From positions 274,959-338,958 of the forward strand of contig JADANN010000072.1 of the NCBI GenBank assembly GCA_018806985.1: a stretch of DNA of 64,000 nt, read 5' to 3'. The notes under the pieces are model-generated. The model was not told the origin of the DNA. It did no database searches and saw nothing but the letters and a program-made list of their open reading frames with translations. Below, one piece after another: positions 42,201 to 54,770 of the stretch. The stretch's first letter is position 1, and the number at the start of each line of letters is the position of its first letter. The stretch comes from Angiostrongylus vasorum. Taxonomy: Eukaryota; Nematoda; Chromadorea; Rhabditida; Metastrongylidae. Both the position numbers and the translations under genes were made by a program.

Positions 42201-45200
42201 TGAATGTAGGAAGAATAAATACGGTGAGGGAAAGCCTGTTAAGTAAGTTATTATTAAATTTCATAGCTTTTGTCCATAAACATGGATTTTTTTCTCAGGA
42301 AGAGTGATGCATGAGAGTCCCATGTTTGATAGTTAACACCTCGATTTCAGTGAAGTTGCTGTGGTTGGTGCAGGTCTTATGGGAGCTGGCATTGCTAACG
42401 TTACAATAGATAAAAGTCTTAAATGTGTTCTACTAGACATGAATGATAAGGTATCTAGCCTTTTATTTTCGATTTTCCAGTTCAAAAATTGGCCTTTTTC
42501 TACTGCTAACTTGATGATAGTTTATAGTCGTTTAAGGAATGTTTGATATTAGCGATAAATTTTAACTTATTAATTACTGCCTACTCTTTTTAACGGGGAG
42601 ATGGGGGAGGGGGGTATATATTTGTGAAATATAACTTTAATGATGCTGAGATATTTGCAAAAACTTCGGACCGCAGGTGTCTGCGGTGGGGAACGAGCGC
42701 GTTATTGTCCTTTCCGGGGAGTAGTGCGTTCACCACCACACCATGCGGCTACTTCGTTTCGCCTGTCTCTCAACTAGTTCTATCGATCCTTCTTTGCAAT
42801 CAGCAATCACCTTTCAGCAGGACTGATCCGGGGAGGCCAAATCGGCAACGAACCCAGTTAAGCTGAGGCTGCAGTTATAATCACAATTTTAACTTATTAT
42901 TTACTGCCTACTCTTTTTAACGGCAGGGTATATATTGCGAAATATAACTTTAGTGATGCTGAGATATTTGCAAAACTCCGGACCGCAGGTGTCTTCGGTG
43001 GGGAACGGACGGGTGATTGCTGATGGCAAAAGATCAATAGAACTAGCTGAGAGACAGGCGAAACGAAGGACCCGCATGGTGTGGTGGTGAACGCGTTACT
43101 CCCCGAAAGGACAATAACGCGTTCGTTCCCCACCGCAGACACCTGCGGCCCGGAGTTTTGCAAATATCTCAGCATCATTAAAATTATCGATAAAGTTTGG
43201 ATATTGCATTTTTTTCATTGTCCACTTTTTTTCACACTTTCGTGCCTTTTTTGAAGGGGGAGAGGAAACGTACTCAGTGTTCGTAGTAATGATGCTGAGG
43301 TACTTGCAGAACTCGGACCTGCGGTGGAAATCGAGCCATGTATTATACTTTCCGGAGGGTAACGTGTTCACCACCACGCCATGCAGGTCCTTCGCAGTTC
43401 GGAGTTTTGCAATTATCTCAGCATCATTGTAGTTGAATTTCATATAATACTCTGCTGTGAAAAAAATGTAGTGCGCAGTAAATAAAAAGTTGGACAAAAT
43501 TCAAAGTGCTTTAGGGTCTTGAGCGTGGAAAAAACCAAATTATTACTCAACTTAATGATCAAGTAAAAGGGAAGAGGATTAGTAAGTTGGAGAAGGAGAG
43601 GTTAGATCATTTTCATTATCTTCTGTTATCTATGAAGTTGTGTAATGCGAGTTTTTCATACAAAGCTTGGAAAAGAGCTATTTAACTGTTTGTAAGCAGC
43701 AGCTCTGCTATCTAGGATGGTATCAAACCTGGTCGCTTCTTGTGACTATTCAACGATGAAGAATGCGGACATTGTTATTGAAGCAGTGTTTGAAGATTTA
43801 GCACTGAAACACAAGGTAGTGAAACAAATCGAAGGTATCGTAAGTCCGGTAAGCTTGTTCCCGCTTTGTTGTTTTCTCTTTGGATTACATTCCACAAAAT
43901 TCTACATTTACGGTCATTTAAAGTTCACCATTTGATGGTGCGGTTGAGTTTTTATGCCTTTAACCATTTGATTTATATGCCTGAGTTCTTCAAGTCCAGA
44001 GATACTGCTTGTTTCTTTAGTCATAAGTGTTTATTTTAGCACACCATTATCGCCTCAAATACGTCAGCTCTACCTATCAGAGAGATCGCAATGGCGTCTT
44101 CTCGTCCGGACAAAGTACGCCCATTGAACATTTTCTTCTTTATTTTGGCATTCTCCACGTATTTGACGAAGATTACGATTGTTTTCTCATGTCCATATTT
44201 ACTATTTTAACTTGGAGTTGCTAACTTTTCCACATATGGTTTTAAGTTGTTTTCTTTTTCAGATTATTGGGATGCATTATTTCTCACCCGTTGAAAAAAT
44301 GCAGCTTTTGGAAATTATCGTTCATGGTGGAACATCGAAAGAGACCTTAGCGACAGCAGCTCAGCTCGGATTGAAACAAGGAAAACTTGTTGTCGTTGTT
44401 AAGGTAGTCATTTAATTCGTTGGTCTGCTGATATTTCAGAAGGTATTTGCATTTCATAGAAAAAAAGCTGTTATTTAAGGACTGTCCAGGCTTCTTTGTT
44501 GTACGTTGCTTGGGTCCAATGATGTCCGAAGTTATTCGTCTGTTACAAGAAGGTGTAACACCACCTGAACTGGATAAACTCACGAAGCAGTTTGGCTTTC
44601 CCGTTGGAGCAGCTACGCTATCTGATGAGGTTGGACTAGACGTTTCCGAACACGTAGCTCATTTTTTGGGTCAAGCGCTGGGTCCACGTGTACGAGGCGG
44701 ATCTGTAGATCTGTTGTCTGATATGGTGAAGGCTGGATTTAAAGGCAAAAAATCCGAAAAGGGTTGGTTTTTGAATTTTTTCGCAGTTCGCTGTAGAATT
44801 TTCACTGATTCTTGTGTTTTTGATTGACGGCTTGGCTTTGAAATTTGTAGATTGAAGGTGAAAATTTCACGACTACAATATACAGTTATTCCTTATTTAC
44901 ATCTATACTAATACCTTTCAAATCCTTGCGGTTTGGTTCACAAAGAATAGCATAGCTTACTCTGGATCGGGAAATTTTTTGAAGAACTCTTATATCCATC
45001 ATTTGGTGGGTTAAGATTTTAAGAAGACCATGACTTGTGCTATTTGGTTGCATAGTATCAGCGCTTGTTATCATCGTCCAACATAAAGTTAAATGAAGTT
45101 GTACTTTATTACAATCGAGACCTTTAACGTTGTAAATGAAAGCTTAAGAAAAAACTGCGTTCAAAGTAAAATTGACAGCTATCAAGGTGAAAAAAGCCTG

Positions 45201-47005
45201 AACTGGCAATTTTCTCGTTGTGTTCCTTGCTGCCAATGGAATCTGATCTCGTAATTTTGGAAGCTATTATAGGGTCCTATCTTCCATAATGGCAACTGTG
45301 CAAAATGTTTGAAGCTGACTTTAGTACGGACGAAAACCATAACCATTCTGCGAAATGGCACTGCAGTAACTATTAGAGTTGTTAACGTGGTGTTTTTAGA
45401 CTGTCAACACTACCCCTTTAGGGTGTTTTTGATAAGCAGTGTTTTACCTTCACTTCCCTGCTACCTTACGACAAACATTTCTGAGGTCATGTTTTTGTTT
45501 CAACATGACCATAAATTCTGTTATGGTGACTAGCAACCACATACTGTAGTCACTTCTGCAGCGAATTTATCACTTGGTCCTGATCCGTCGAGTCAAGTAG
45601 CACAAATGCCTTAATCTTTTACTCTTGGTTTAAGTCGTTGTAGTTTTCAAAACTGATACACTAACAAGTCCAAACTTGTCTTCAAGTTAACCAAATTGTG
45701 TTTTATAGGTATTTACGTTTACCAAAGTAAGGGTAAGAAGAAGGTGAATGAAGAAGCAATGAAGATTCTTCAAAACTATAGGCTGAAAATGCCGGAAAAT
45801 TGGTATGCTTTCAGATTTCGAAAAACTGTTGCAGATTTTGTATATTCTAAAGTTCACTTACAATTTGGATTTCGTTTGAAATTAAGAAAATAGGGAGTAA
45901 AAAAAATAGCTATTACTTTGTTTAGTTAAGCAAAGAGTCATTTACAGCTCGTCATTGGAAGACCAACAGTTACGGCTCGTGTCGCGTTTCGTCAACGAGG
46001 CTTTGTTGTGTCTTCAAGAAGAAGTCATTGCGAGCCCGGTAAGTAAAAAGCGCTCATATTACGATTGGTAAGTGGAATGTTTTGTGTTGAAAAGTGCACA
46101 ACTTTGGGAGGCTGTTTTGTTTTCTATACTGTTTTAGTTGCATCCACAATGTCTTCTGGTTACTCACATAAACAACTTGTAGTCTTTTTAGTGTTGTTAT
46201 GGATTTTTCAGGGTGATGGTGACATTGCTTCGGTATTTGGTATCGGTTTTCCTCCATTCTGGGGTGGTCCATTCCGTTTCGTTGATTTATACGGCGCAGA
46301 AAAGCTTGTTGCGGCAATGAACAAATTTGCATCAGCTTATACTTCAGAACAGGTGTGGCTCTCTAAACTGTAAAGATTGCCTATAAATCAATAACACGAC
46401 TGAGTGAAAAACGAAACGAGGGGCTCGCATGGTGTGGTGGTGAACGCGTTAGTCCCCGGAAAGGATAACAGCGTGTTTCGTCTCACTGCAGACACCAGTG
46501 GTCTGGAGTTTTGCAAATATCTCAGCATCACTATAGTGATAAAGACTGCATCCATTGGTAAAAATTTCGAGATTTCGCAGTTTAACAAATCGTCATGGTC
46601 TTTTCTTAATCAAAAAAGAAAAATATTTAGTTATAAGCTTGAAGAACACGTAAGAGTGGAGAGATTTCCTCAGTTTGCACATTCTTACGTAGTGGATGGT
46701 GTTCCATTCAGTGAACATGAAATTCCCTTTTTTGCAGTCCTTGATTCAGTTGTATTATTGATGTCATTTATAAGTAGTTTTGGCGGAAAGCTGGTAAATT
46801 AAGACTTAACTCCATCTTAAAATTTGTCGTAAGAGATTAGTCGAGATGTTGAACGAAACGAGGCCTTACTTCTATCAAATTTTATTCTTTATTGAAGAAA
46901 GGAAATAAATTTTCCGGATAACTATGTAATAGTACGCGAATATTGCAGTTCACTTCTTGTCAACTTCTTCTGGATCATGCAAAGAGTGGAAAAAAATTCT
47001 ATTAA
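39254..47005 (+). CDS. HADHA: Mitochondrial trifunctional enzyme alpha subunit (HADHA/ECH-1)
   Basis: Exons: 39254-39298, 39384-39448, 39506-39559, 39629-39740, 39791-39978, 40714-40827, 41168-41347, 41442-41498, 41959-42066, 42136-42242, 42351-42450, 43515-43600, 43716-43848, 44040-44114, 44263-44403, 44480-44762, 45709-45802, 45948-46038, 46212-46352, 46949-47005. All phases agree, giving about 742 residues; the human protein has 763. The enzyme carries out the enoyl-CoA hydratase and 3-hydroxyacyl-CoA dehydrogenase steps of long-chain beta-oxidation in the mitochondrial matrix and membrane. Visible motifs: hydratase fold [20 protein letters not shown] and [19 protein letters not shown] with both catalytic Glu; NAD site [41 protein letters not shown]; catalytic His in [29 protein letters not shown]-terminus [10 protein letters not shown]. 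The initiating exon, carrying the start of the transit peptide, was not found and must end one base into a codon. SINEs sit only in introns. Confidence 0.93.
40085..40450 (+). repeat. SINE-C copy in HADHA intron 5
   Basis: GTTCACCGCCTCATCGTGG head, GAACTCCAGGGAACCACAATGGC body and CCAAGTATCCAAGC tail. It is oriented with the gene and clear of both splice sites. Confidence 0.65.
41530..41815 (+). repeat. SINE-A copy in HADHA intron 8
   Basis: GCGTGTAGCGCAGTGCTTAGACG and AGGATCTATCCCACG form the head. GGGTTGGCAAATTGCTACCAGAC and the CTTAAGTCGAATGCATGGG end follow the family. Confidence 0.65.
42620..43490. repeat. SINE-B cluster in HADHA intron 11
   Basis: Two - units in tandem (42630-42890, then 42900-43010), a switch into a + unit (43010-43180), and another foldback piece (43270-43490). 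The repeats are near-identical to each other over long blocks (GATGCTGAGATATTTGCAAAA and similar). The intron is about 1.06 kb, mostly this cluster, and the next exon at 43515 is intact. Confidence 0.65.
46385..46535 (+). repeat. SINE-B copy in HADHA intron 19
   Basis: GGTGGTGAACGCGTTAGTCC head and GTCTGGAGTTTTGCAAATATCTC tail. The B-box region is damaged (GTGTTTCGTCTCACTG). Confidence 0.55.
46560..46802 (+). other. Open frame inside HADHA intron 19
   Basis: A frame with coding-like content ([20 protein letters not shown], then [19 protein letters not shown]) stays open for about 80 codons past the SINE-B. It matches no part of the trifunctional enzyme family, and skipping it leaves exons 19 and 20 in phase. 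It could be a decayed insert or chance. Confidence 0.2.
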
Positions 47006-47009
47006 TTAC

Positions 47010-47735
47010 CTTACATGCTTTTTTGTCTCGAGTTTTTTGTTATTATGATGATAACTATTTAGTTTTATTCTGAATACCATATTACTTGTTACTTTCCATG
47101 TTTTCTTAGACTATTGCTTGTTGATTTCCATGTTTCATGCTGGATATTTAAAGTAGCTATGATTCTATAGGCATTCGATGTGCTCAATTGTTATGGATGG
47201 ATACATGTGACTTGTTTATTAAATTCTGAAAAACAAATGGACAAGGTTACATAGGATGGTCGTGTAAACGTGTATTGTTGCTTGTTTTGTGTTATGGAAT
47301 TCTTCAAACTGGAGCAGTCTCCATCTTTTTTGTTGTCTATGAAAACTATCCATTATGCAAGTCTAAACTAGGCACACGTGGATAAACCCCGCTTAGTGCT
47401 AAAGCTAAGGTATGTATCTCCCCCGATTTCTTATTTTTTGTACAGTTTGTTCTGCAGTTTTCTGTATTCATGTGAAAGGACGTCAAATTACTTCACCTTC
47501 ATCGCTAAATACATCGTTTTCATCATCAGATTCACCACTCCATTGACGAGAGCACGAGAGGTGCCACGTTGTCCCGGCATATTCGAATCCTTAACGTTCG
47601 CTCAAGAGTGTATTGAAGATGAAGTTCAGTTCGGATTACGATGACATGAAGCGAAGCTGTACAACTAAATTTTTAACGGGGAGACCTTATTGAAAACTTA
47701 TTAAGATCATAAAGAAAGGTCTCCTACATTGCCCT
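47010..47735. other. HADHA 3' flank, no further gene seen
   Basis: AT-rich sequence after the HADHA stop. No perfect AATAAA signal was found just downstream. A + open frame at 47378-47644 has no recognisable domain. Confidence 0.4.
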
Positions 47736-47739
47736 ATCG

Positions 47740-50210
47740 CCCAATTGGTATAGGATTGTGCAATTTGTGTATTCTAGTATTTGCTGTGCATCCCTTCCGT
47801 ACATCATCTAACCACATGTCATCTGCCGTCCCGTTGATCGTCGAGTGACTGGAGCTGACGTTAGTAAATCTTTCATTCCTACGTGTTTTGGGCAAGAGTT
47901 GACCACTACGTTCTGCTCGCTCTAGGGATTCGTTGAGCATTATGTCTTTCTTCTGGGGTTCTCGTGAAGGACGACCATCGTGTCGGTGGTCTTCCTGCAC
48001 TACGTTTGACATCCCTAGGAATCCAGTCACTAACGGCTCTTCTCCATCGCTTGTCGTTCATACCTATTACGTGTCCGGCCCACCTTTTTATCGATCATTT
48101 GCGGGTGTAGAACGGCGTATGTAATTTTTGATCGTTGATGGAAATCGGCGTTTCAGATCCCCTCTCTCACTTATGCGGAACGGAATGCTCCTAGCATCGT
48201 CCTTTCGGCTATGCGTTCAATAACGCTGAGAGATCCTTCATCCTGATTATGAAACGATCAGGTTTCTGACGCATACGTTAAGGCAGGAAGTACCGTTGAG
48301 TCGAAAACGTAGGAACGGAATCGGATGTTCTTTGTTCTCTTCATTACGTCGTCGATGCTTTCGAAAACTACCCAAACCGCTCGTTTCCTTCTGCTCAGCT
48401 GTTGAGCTGAGTCGTTCATCATGTTGATTTCCCGACCTAGATAGACGTAACAGCAGCGCATGAAGTTTTCGAGGGGTGACAGCGAGTAGCTTCGGCGAGA
48501 TCGCCTTGCCTAACCTCTGTTTTGACGTCGATGTTAATATCGTTATAGAATGGTTACATCTTGAATATGAAATTATCGTATAGCTCACGAAGAACCTTTA
48601 TATAGTGGGTAAGGATGCCCTGGCTGTCCACGGATCCCATGACTGCGTGTGTTTCTGCTGACTCGAAATCTTTCCGAAATCGGTGAAAGTGAGACATAAC
48701 GGTTGTTTATACTGTCGCAATACTTCAATGAGTCTCATGATCATGTAAATATGGTCTATAGTACTTAATCCTTCTTTAGCTTACTCACATGGGTTCTCTT
48801 CATATAGTGTTCTTCCAATTCGACTGAGATTAGCTTGAGTGATGAGTTTATAGGCATCAGACAGTAGGCAGATTGGGCGATTGTTGTTGATGTCGTGGAA
48901 CTCTTCTTTTTGAACCATAACACGGTCCAGCTGATCTTCCATTGAATAGGAGCCTTAAATTCTGACAAGGAACTTGCGAACAGGCGAGGTAGTGTGTTGG
49001 TAAGGCATGCGCAGTTCTTCAGGTGTTCGCGTCATATCTTGTCCGTACCAGGTGTTGCTCAATTGTTTATCGATGGGTGTGTGGGATGCCGGAAAGGAGA
49101 AGCGCTGGGGTAACATCTTCCTTAATTTCATGTGAGAGAAAGAGGACCTAGCTATTGAAGTGATCCGAGTAGTAACCGTGAATGATTTTCTCTATTGCCT
49201 TTCTGGGAGCCATAACTGTTCTATGTGGGTGTCGAATGCTACCATCTTAGTCTTGCGATTTGCAAATTTCGATGGCCGTTGTGAATGTTGTTCAGAGTCA
49301 CTACAGCTTTACTCATGATTGCTAGTCTTGCATTGTTTTGCAAGTTCATGAGTTGGCTGTTACCTGTAGCTCGTGCGATACCATGTTGGCTTATCAGCTC
49401 TATGTTTCTGGGGACATACATCTCTTGGTGACCTTCGAACTCTCAAGTTTCATAGCGCAGACGTGAACATGCTGAATAAGCCGATCCTATTCATCGTCGG
49501 TGTTATCAAGAACAACATCTTTCCAAGAGCAGATTGATGAATGAATCTTAGTTCTTGGTGGTTTTAGGGCTTGATTTTTTGAATTTAGCTGCTTTTCTCC
49601 TCCCCACGAAATAGACACCTTTTGCGAAAGAGGCGATGGTATGATGTCGTGTAGAATTTTGTGACAGAGGCGACATCGGTAAGGTAAGACCTTCGATTTA
49701 CTATGGTCTGCTGTATAGTCAGACTTCACAAAGAATCGAAAAAATGTTATTTTTCTTCGATATATCATATAGTCTATTTCATTATAATACGCTCCATTGG
49801 GAGGCTCCCACAGACCGCTTTGAATGCGCGGCTTCTGGAATTGTAATTTACCATGCAGATCAGACAGCTGCTCACCCTGCTCATTCCATTCTAATCCGTT
49901 TCTCCCAATGTAGAGCTCTTCAGAGATTATTCTGGGGCCAATCCTAGCGTTAAAATCTCAATTGGTGACCTTGGAGAATGTACGATCTTCTCTGTAGAAC
50001 TTCTCCAAGTCCAAACAGAACGCTTCAACTTCGTCTTCGTCATGGCTTTATATCAATGCGTAAACGAGGAGGCTTGTTAGAGCCAGTATTAATCCACATC
50101 TCTTCAACCGTAAACGTCCGACGGGTTGTCAGTTGTTCGGATGGATCGATGTTTATGGCCAAACTCGTGTTGCTGAGAACGCCGACGCTTCCGACTCCTC
50201 AACTGTGACG
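47740..50210 (-). mobile_element. RTE-clade LINE, nearly full length, dead
   Basis: On the - strand, in the expected order. Endonuclease at about 50070-49490: [64 protein letters not shown]. Linker at 49490-49060. RT start at 48970-48765 (PIQWKISWTVLWFKK). RT end at 48588-48250 (YVYLGREINMMND, KRTKNIRFRSYVFDSTVLPALTYASET). C-terminal basic region at 48200-47870. Stops and frameshifts occur throughout, and part of the RT core near 48500 is missing or scrambled. RTE elements encode one protein with an apurinic-type endonuclease and RT. Confidence 0.8.
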
Positions 50211-50869
50211 CTGAATGGATGGCGTCTTCTCGTCTGAGCCACTTCGATGACGTTTTACCTTATCCTTCTTGCCTGCATGATCATGCCCACAATCGAGGAT
50301 TCAAACGCAAGTGAGCGTACATTGTGGCTATAGACCGTCACCTTAGTCCTTCGAGATTCAGGCAGCCAAAAGTGGCCCTGGGGTTTTCGCAGCCTTTCCC
50401 TTTTTCGTTGTACCCTGCACTACCGTATCGGGAGCTATTTCAGGGTCAGGGAGATGTGATCCACTTATTTTAACTGGGTTTACCATTTAATACCCACCTA
50501 CAGCTTGCTGAACTCCGAAAATGGGGCTAGATATACTCACGGATAGCTTGTCAGTCTCTACCAGAGTAGACGAGGAGCTCATTCAGTTACTTCGATGCAA
50601 GGTTTTGGTGGAATTAACTGGAATCAACCCGTAGAATACAATCCACATAAACGAGAACGCGCCCAAGCACGCATCTATTGATACGTCCTCGTAAACACTG
50701 AAAATGTACATCAAATCAGCGCAGCAGAAACAGGGAGTCTGTTTCCTGCACACACTTGTCAGGGAATCATAAGGTTGCTTTTGGTCCGCGATTAAACCCC
50801 TCCGCCACGTGGGGACTCGCCAGGTTGCCGCACGACTAACCGACATGAGGCTCCTCCATGAGGGAGATG

Positions 50870-50965
50870 CGTGGGTACATGGACACGTACATATACACAA
50901 ACATATGCATATACATATACACGTAAATATCACATACATATACATATTCATATGTATACGCGTTT
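50870..50965. repeat. CATATA-type microsatellite
   Basis: An interrupted run of ACATAT/ATACAC units. It generates the low-complexity Cys/Ile-rich open frame on the - strand, which is not called as a gene. Confidence 0.75.
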
Positions 50966-51109
50966 TTCTATACCCACGAATTTCATAAGGTAATAATGTT
51001 TCACTACAGTGATTGGAATAATATAAGTGGATCCGCATTTGAATTACGTGCCATTGATCTCGTCCCAAAATAGGTCCTCTTATTTTATTAATTATATAGA
51101 GAGCACCTC

Positions 51110-51500
51110 CTAACGGTTTACCGCCTCATCGTGGCTGCTAGGTGTTCCTAGGTGTCCAACTGCAATGCACAGCGGCAGGATTCGCCCCCCAAGCAAGGTC
51201 TCCCAAGCTGAGAAGGAGTCCAGCGTTTCCATCGGGAAGCCTAGCTAAGAGTAAACCAATAGGAGGATCCACCACCGCCCTGGCATCAAATTCGCATGGT
51301 GCGAATCTTCCTCTGATCTATAGTGGCTGCGACTGCCTGTCGTGGTGACGACCTGGAGCAGACTTTGGCCAGGCTGTCCTTGGGATTCCAGTGAACCACA
51401 ATGGCTTTAATCAGGAAATCTCCGAAAAACGATGATTATGCTGGGGCCCGCACAACTAATGAGGACGGCTGTTCAAGTATCAAGTAAGTAAGTAGGTATA
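51110..51500 (+). repeat. SINE-C copy, best preserved
   Basis: AACGGTTTACCGCCTCATCGTGG to TTCAAGTATCAAGTAAGTAAGTAG. The (AAGT)n tail is clear here, as expected for a short retroposed element. Its promoter type is not obvious, so SINE is an inference. Confidence 0.65.
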
Positions 51501-52057
51501 GAGAGCAACTTTTCATGATTTAAACCTGCTACAATCTATGTTAGGGAAGCTATCGACTGAATGCTAGGGTGCAAAAGTGTGTTAGAAAGCTCTGTATAGC
51601 AAAATTACTTTGTGCAGCTCCATTGATGCATAGTGTACAGTGTTTTCCGAGCATGGCCTATTTATATCGGACGAGATCAATCATTCTAACGATGCATGGA
51701 ATATCGATTCACATAGCTGTTATTTGGACTTAAGAGTTAGTAGGAATTCAAGTAGATGTGTTTGTTTTTCTAAAATGCCTAAAGCACGCCATAATGTCGA
51801 TGCTTCTCTAGTTATATTGACATCATCACATCTTCGATTAACATACTTTAGAAGAAAAATTTTTCAATGCCGTGACAGCAGATCTGCTTAGCTTTTGCGT
51901 ATTATTTGTGGTCGGATGTGGGATTCCTTTATTTTATTTTCATGGAACACTCCATCACGTTTTTTTTTTTTTCCTTTCTTTGAATGCGCAACAGAAGACA
52001 TTTTCAATAGCCATTCACGAAAGGAATGAAGAAAGTGATAGATAAGAAGTATGAACA

Positions 52058-53171
52058 TTATCCATTTCGTCGACATTGCTCAGTGAGCGGTCCAGCTGTT
52101 GGAAAGATGGATCCGATGAACACCTTATTGTTCTGTCTGAGTTCGTAACTGGTAATATATAGCGGACATCCGTCTATCTCCACCTGACACTGTTGGCGTC
52201 CTCGTCGTGACAGGAAGCACAGCGTATAGAGCGCCATATCGAATTCAGGAGAGGTACCAATGAGCAAAGAGCCTGATCGTTTCAGATCCCCTTTCCACGT
52301 GAATTTTACTGAGGCCATCACGTTTCCACGCCTTATAATGAATCCCTTATAGTCAAAATTCTCAGTGGCGTTATTCTCAAGCGTGTAGAATCGAATCCAA
52401 TTGTGCATTCCAGAGATTTCGTTATTCTTTTCTTCTCCCATGAAGACGTGCTCAAATCCGGACGTGTCGGGCCGTCCACGTGCTCGAGAATAGTGCATAA
52501 ACCACAGCTGTTCTACCCAATATCGAAATATAGTTGGAGTATTGGCGAAAGGATGACCTAAATGAAGAAAAATCCTCTTTTCCACAGTCGAAAAAAGAGG
52601 TTTGATCATCACAAGCTACCAAATGAGACCTTTCTGTTTCAGAAAATCATAGAGCATCTTCCATGGCTTTGACTGGAGAACATTGTTGAGGAAATTAGAT
52701 GTCTCTTTTTTCCTAAAGAATTGGTGAGTCAGAAATCAGTAGGCAATGTTTATAAATGAGGTGCCGTGCCTCTTCGACAGAAACACGAGGCTCAGCAATA
52801 CCGGTTTCACGGTTGAAATTGTCGGCTAGAGCGATGAACTGAGTATAGCTTGATTTCCTCAGCAGCGATGCTTCAACACTGTCGAACAAACTACAAAAAC
52901 GTGGAATTATATATCCACATGCAACAACAGCAATGTCATTTTTATTGCAAGTCTAACAACACATTTGAAGTCATACATTTTATTCCCTTACTGCTTATAC
53001 TTCATGAAAAACGACTTGACACGTACTTTTTGGCAGCGTTATCCTGCAAGTCTCTTGTATTAGTATGCCCTTGAAAGTTGACGGATACCTCACCCGGTCC
53101 TGCTTTGTTCTCATCTGCTTCCCGTAGTTTTTTCGACATTGAGATCAGCTCATCATTTTTAATGTTGAAAG
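52058..53171 (-). CDS. Poly(U)-specific endoribonuclease (EndoU/XendoU family)
   Basis: Exons in gene order: 53171-53027, 52890-52765, 52712-52630, 52557-52058, with phases in register. EndoU enzymes cut RNA at uridines to leave cyclic phosphates. Nematode members are secreted or cytosolic. The N-terminal domain reads [32 protein letters not shown], then [21 protein letters not shown]. The catalytic core holds both His motifs, [10 protein letters not shown] and [10 protein letters not shown], and the Lys region [20 protein letters not shown] with MALYTLCFL, ending [11 protein letters not shown]. All expected active-site residues are present. The intron between exons 52890-52765 and 52712-52630 is only 52 bp and begins GC instead of GT. 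The initiating exon upstream of 53171 was not identified, so any signal peptide is unseen. The last 12 or so residues extend past the usual family end. Confidence 0.9.
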
Positions 53172-53174
53172 CTA

Positions 53175-54530
53175 TAAAAACTTTCCTTTTCGAGTTATTA
53201 ACGGTTTATTCATGGAGAAAAAAGCAAACTGGTGAAACCCACTTTCCGCTACCTCTGCTTTCGTAGTTATGAAACCGCTTGGTTTGTGAACGTTGTTAGC
53301 GCTGCGCAATATTCTGGTTCAAAAGCTTGTCAAATTTTGTATTCGGCTTTCATGAGGAGGGACAAACGTATCCGCACAGTGGTTCCACCTCCTATAGTCT
53401 AATAGAGGACGACCCGTCATCTGTTACCAGTGTATTTCACATTTATTACTAATGTTTCATGGTCGACCATTGTCCTCTCTAACCAAAGTTCAGCTGTCAA
53501 TTAGAGCATTTTTTTGTAATGATGTATGATTTCTACGCATAGTAATAGGTCCGGTTACCATCTCAGGCTACTAAATCCTACAGTCGTTTCAGGAGGAGAA
53601 TAGTTTCCTTTATGATTGATAGACTCTTAATTATTGATAAACTACTAATGTATGAACAGTCTTAACTTTTTTAGTTCCTGCAAGGAATTTGCAAGCAGGA
53701 CTGTACCGCAGTGCGTCCACGCTAGATTCGCGCTGTGGAATTTCAATGACATTTTTTTCATGAACTGTTAATTCACTTCTAACTTTTTTTCACTGACTTA
53801 GTCATCATTTTTTGGCACGTTAAAGACTGTACACGTGAACTACAAAGCGCACAATAAAAGTTTTCCATAGATTGTCAACACCCAACTAGGCTTTTCGGCT
53901 TGGACACTAGGCGGTCTTATTTGTTCAAAGAATGTCTTGTCGACATTGTGAAGATTCTATTCATATTATGCTATAATAGGGGAAAAAAATGGAAATGTTC
54001 GCTGCAGAATATCGCTAAGGAGACAACGACTACATAGGTGACCATCAACAAGACAAGTACGCGAATATGTTTAAGTAATGTTAGAAAAGAGAAAATCTAA
54101 TTTGGCTTAGTAAGATGGTGTTCATAATGAGTACATGTCAGCACTAGTTCACATCAAGCCTAAATTCCTTCCAAACAACGCATCATTGTGGTTCTATTTC
54201 AGGTAATTCTCTGGAATAACTATTTAAACTGAGTCAGGAAGTCGAAATGACGAAATAGTTCGATCAAATGGAAGAGAGCAGCTTTTGGAGATGGAGAGGA
54301 GCTAATCTATTGGGCTACTCCTGCAGCAGACAAGGAGAAATGGAAGATTCAGTGACGTCCGAGTCACACGACAATCAATGGGGCGATCAGTGACAGGTGA
54401 CAAGTGTATTCAGTGTTTATAAACACAACCGCAACTGTTCAGTACCCATTGCATTAGTTGCATGCCACCTAGAGACTATTCTAGTTCTATGTTTAACTTT
54501 TATTTATTGCATAATCTTTTTTCATGGCAG
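53175..54530. other. EndoU 5' flank, no further gene seen
   Basis: This should contain the first EndoU exon, read right to left, but no short ATG exon with a matching donor stood out. The rest is AT-rich and unassigned. Confidence 0.4.
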
Positions 54531-54534
54531 AGTA

Positions 54535-54770
54535 TTATGTGAAGTAAATCCAAAAGGATGCTGATATATGAGCAAAACAAGGAACCTCAGTTGAGAACCC
54601 AACAGGCGATCACACTTTCATGTGAGTCCACCACACGAACTTGCTTCTACTTTCCCTTAGCCAGGTTTTTACTCTGACGCTATCAGCAATCACACCTCAA
54701 TGGGAACGATCTAGGAAACACAAATCGGCAGTGAAGCCATTTAAGCTGAAGATAGAGTAGGCAAACTTAA
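54535..54770 (-). repeat. SINE-B variant copy
   Basis: GATGCTGATATATGAGCAAAAC and the end AAGCCATTTAAGCTGAAG match the family. The middle is diverged. Confidence 0.5.

Noticed and set aside
42624..43497. Open frames with repeated [19 protein letters not shown] text
   Set aside because: The same peptide text recurs at 43.1, 46.5 and 55.2 kb because it is translated SINE-B sequence.
47725..47770. tRNA-like CCCAATTGGTATAGG stretch
   Set aside because: No acceptor or anticodon stem pairs could be formed. It is next to the RTE 3' end.
50583..51068. 161-codon - strand open frame
   Set aside because: Its core is a CATATA microsatellite (Cys/Ile runs). No splice sites or domain were seen.
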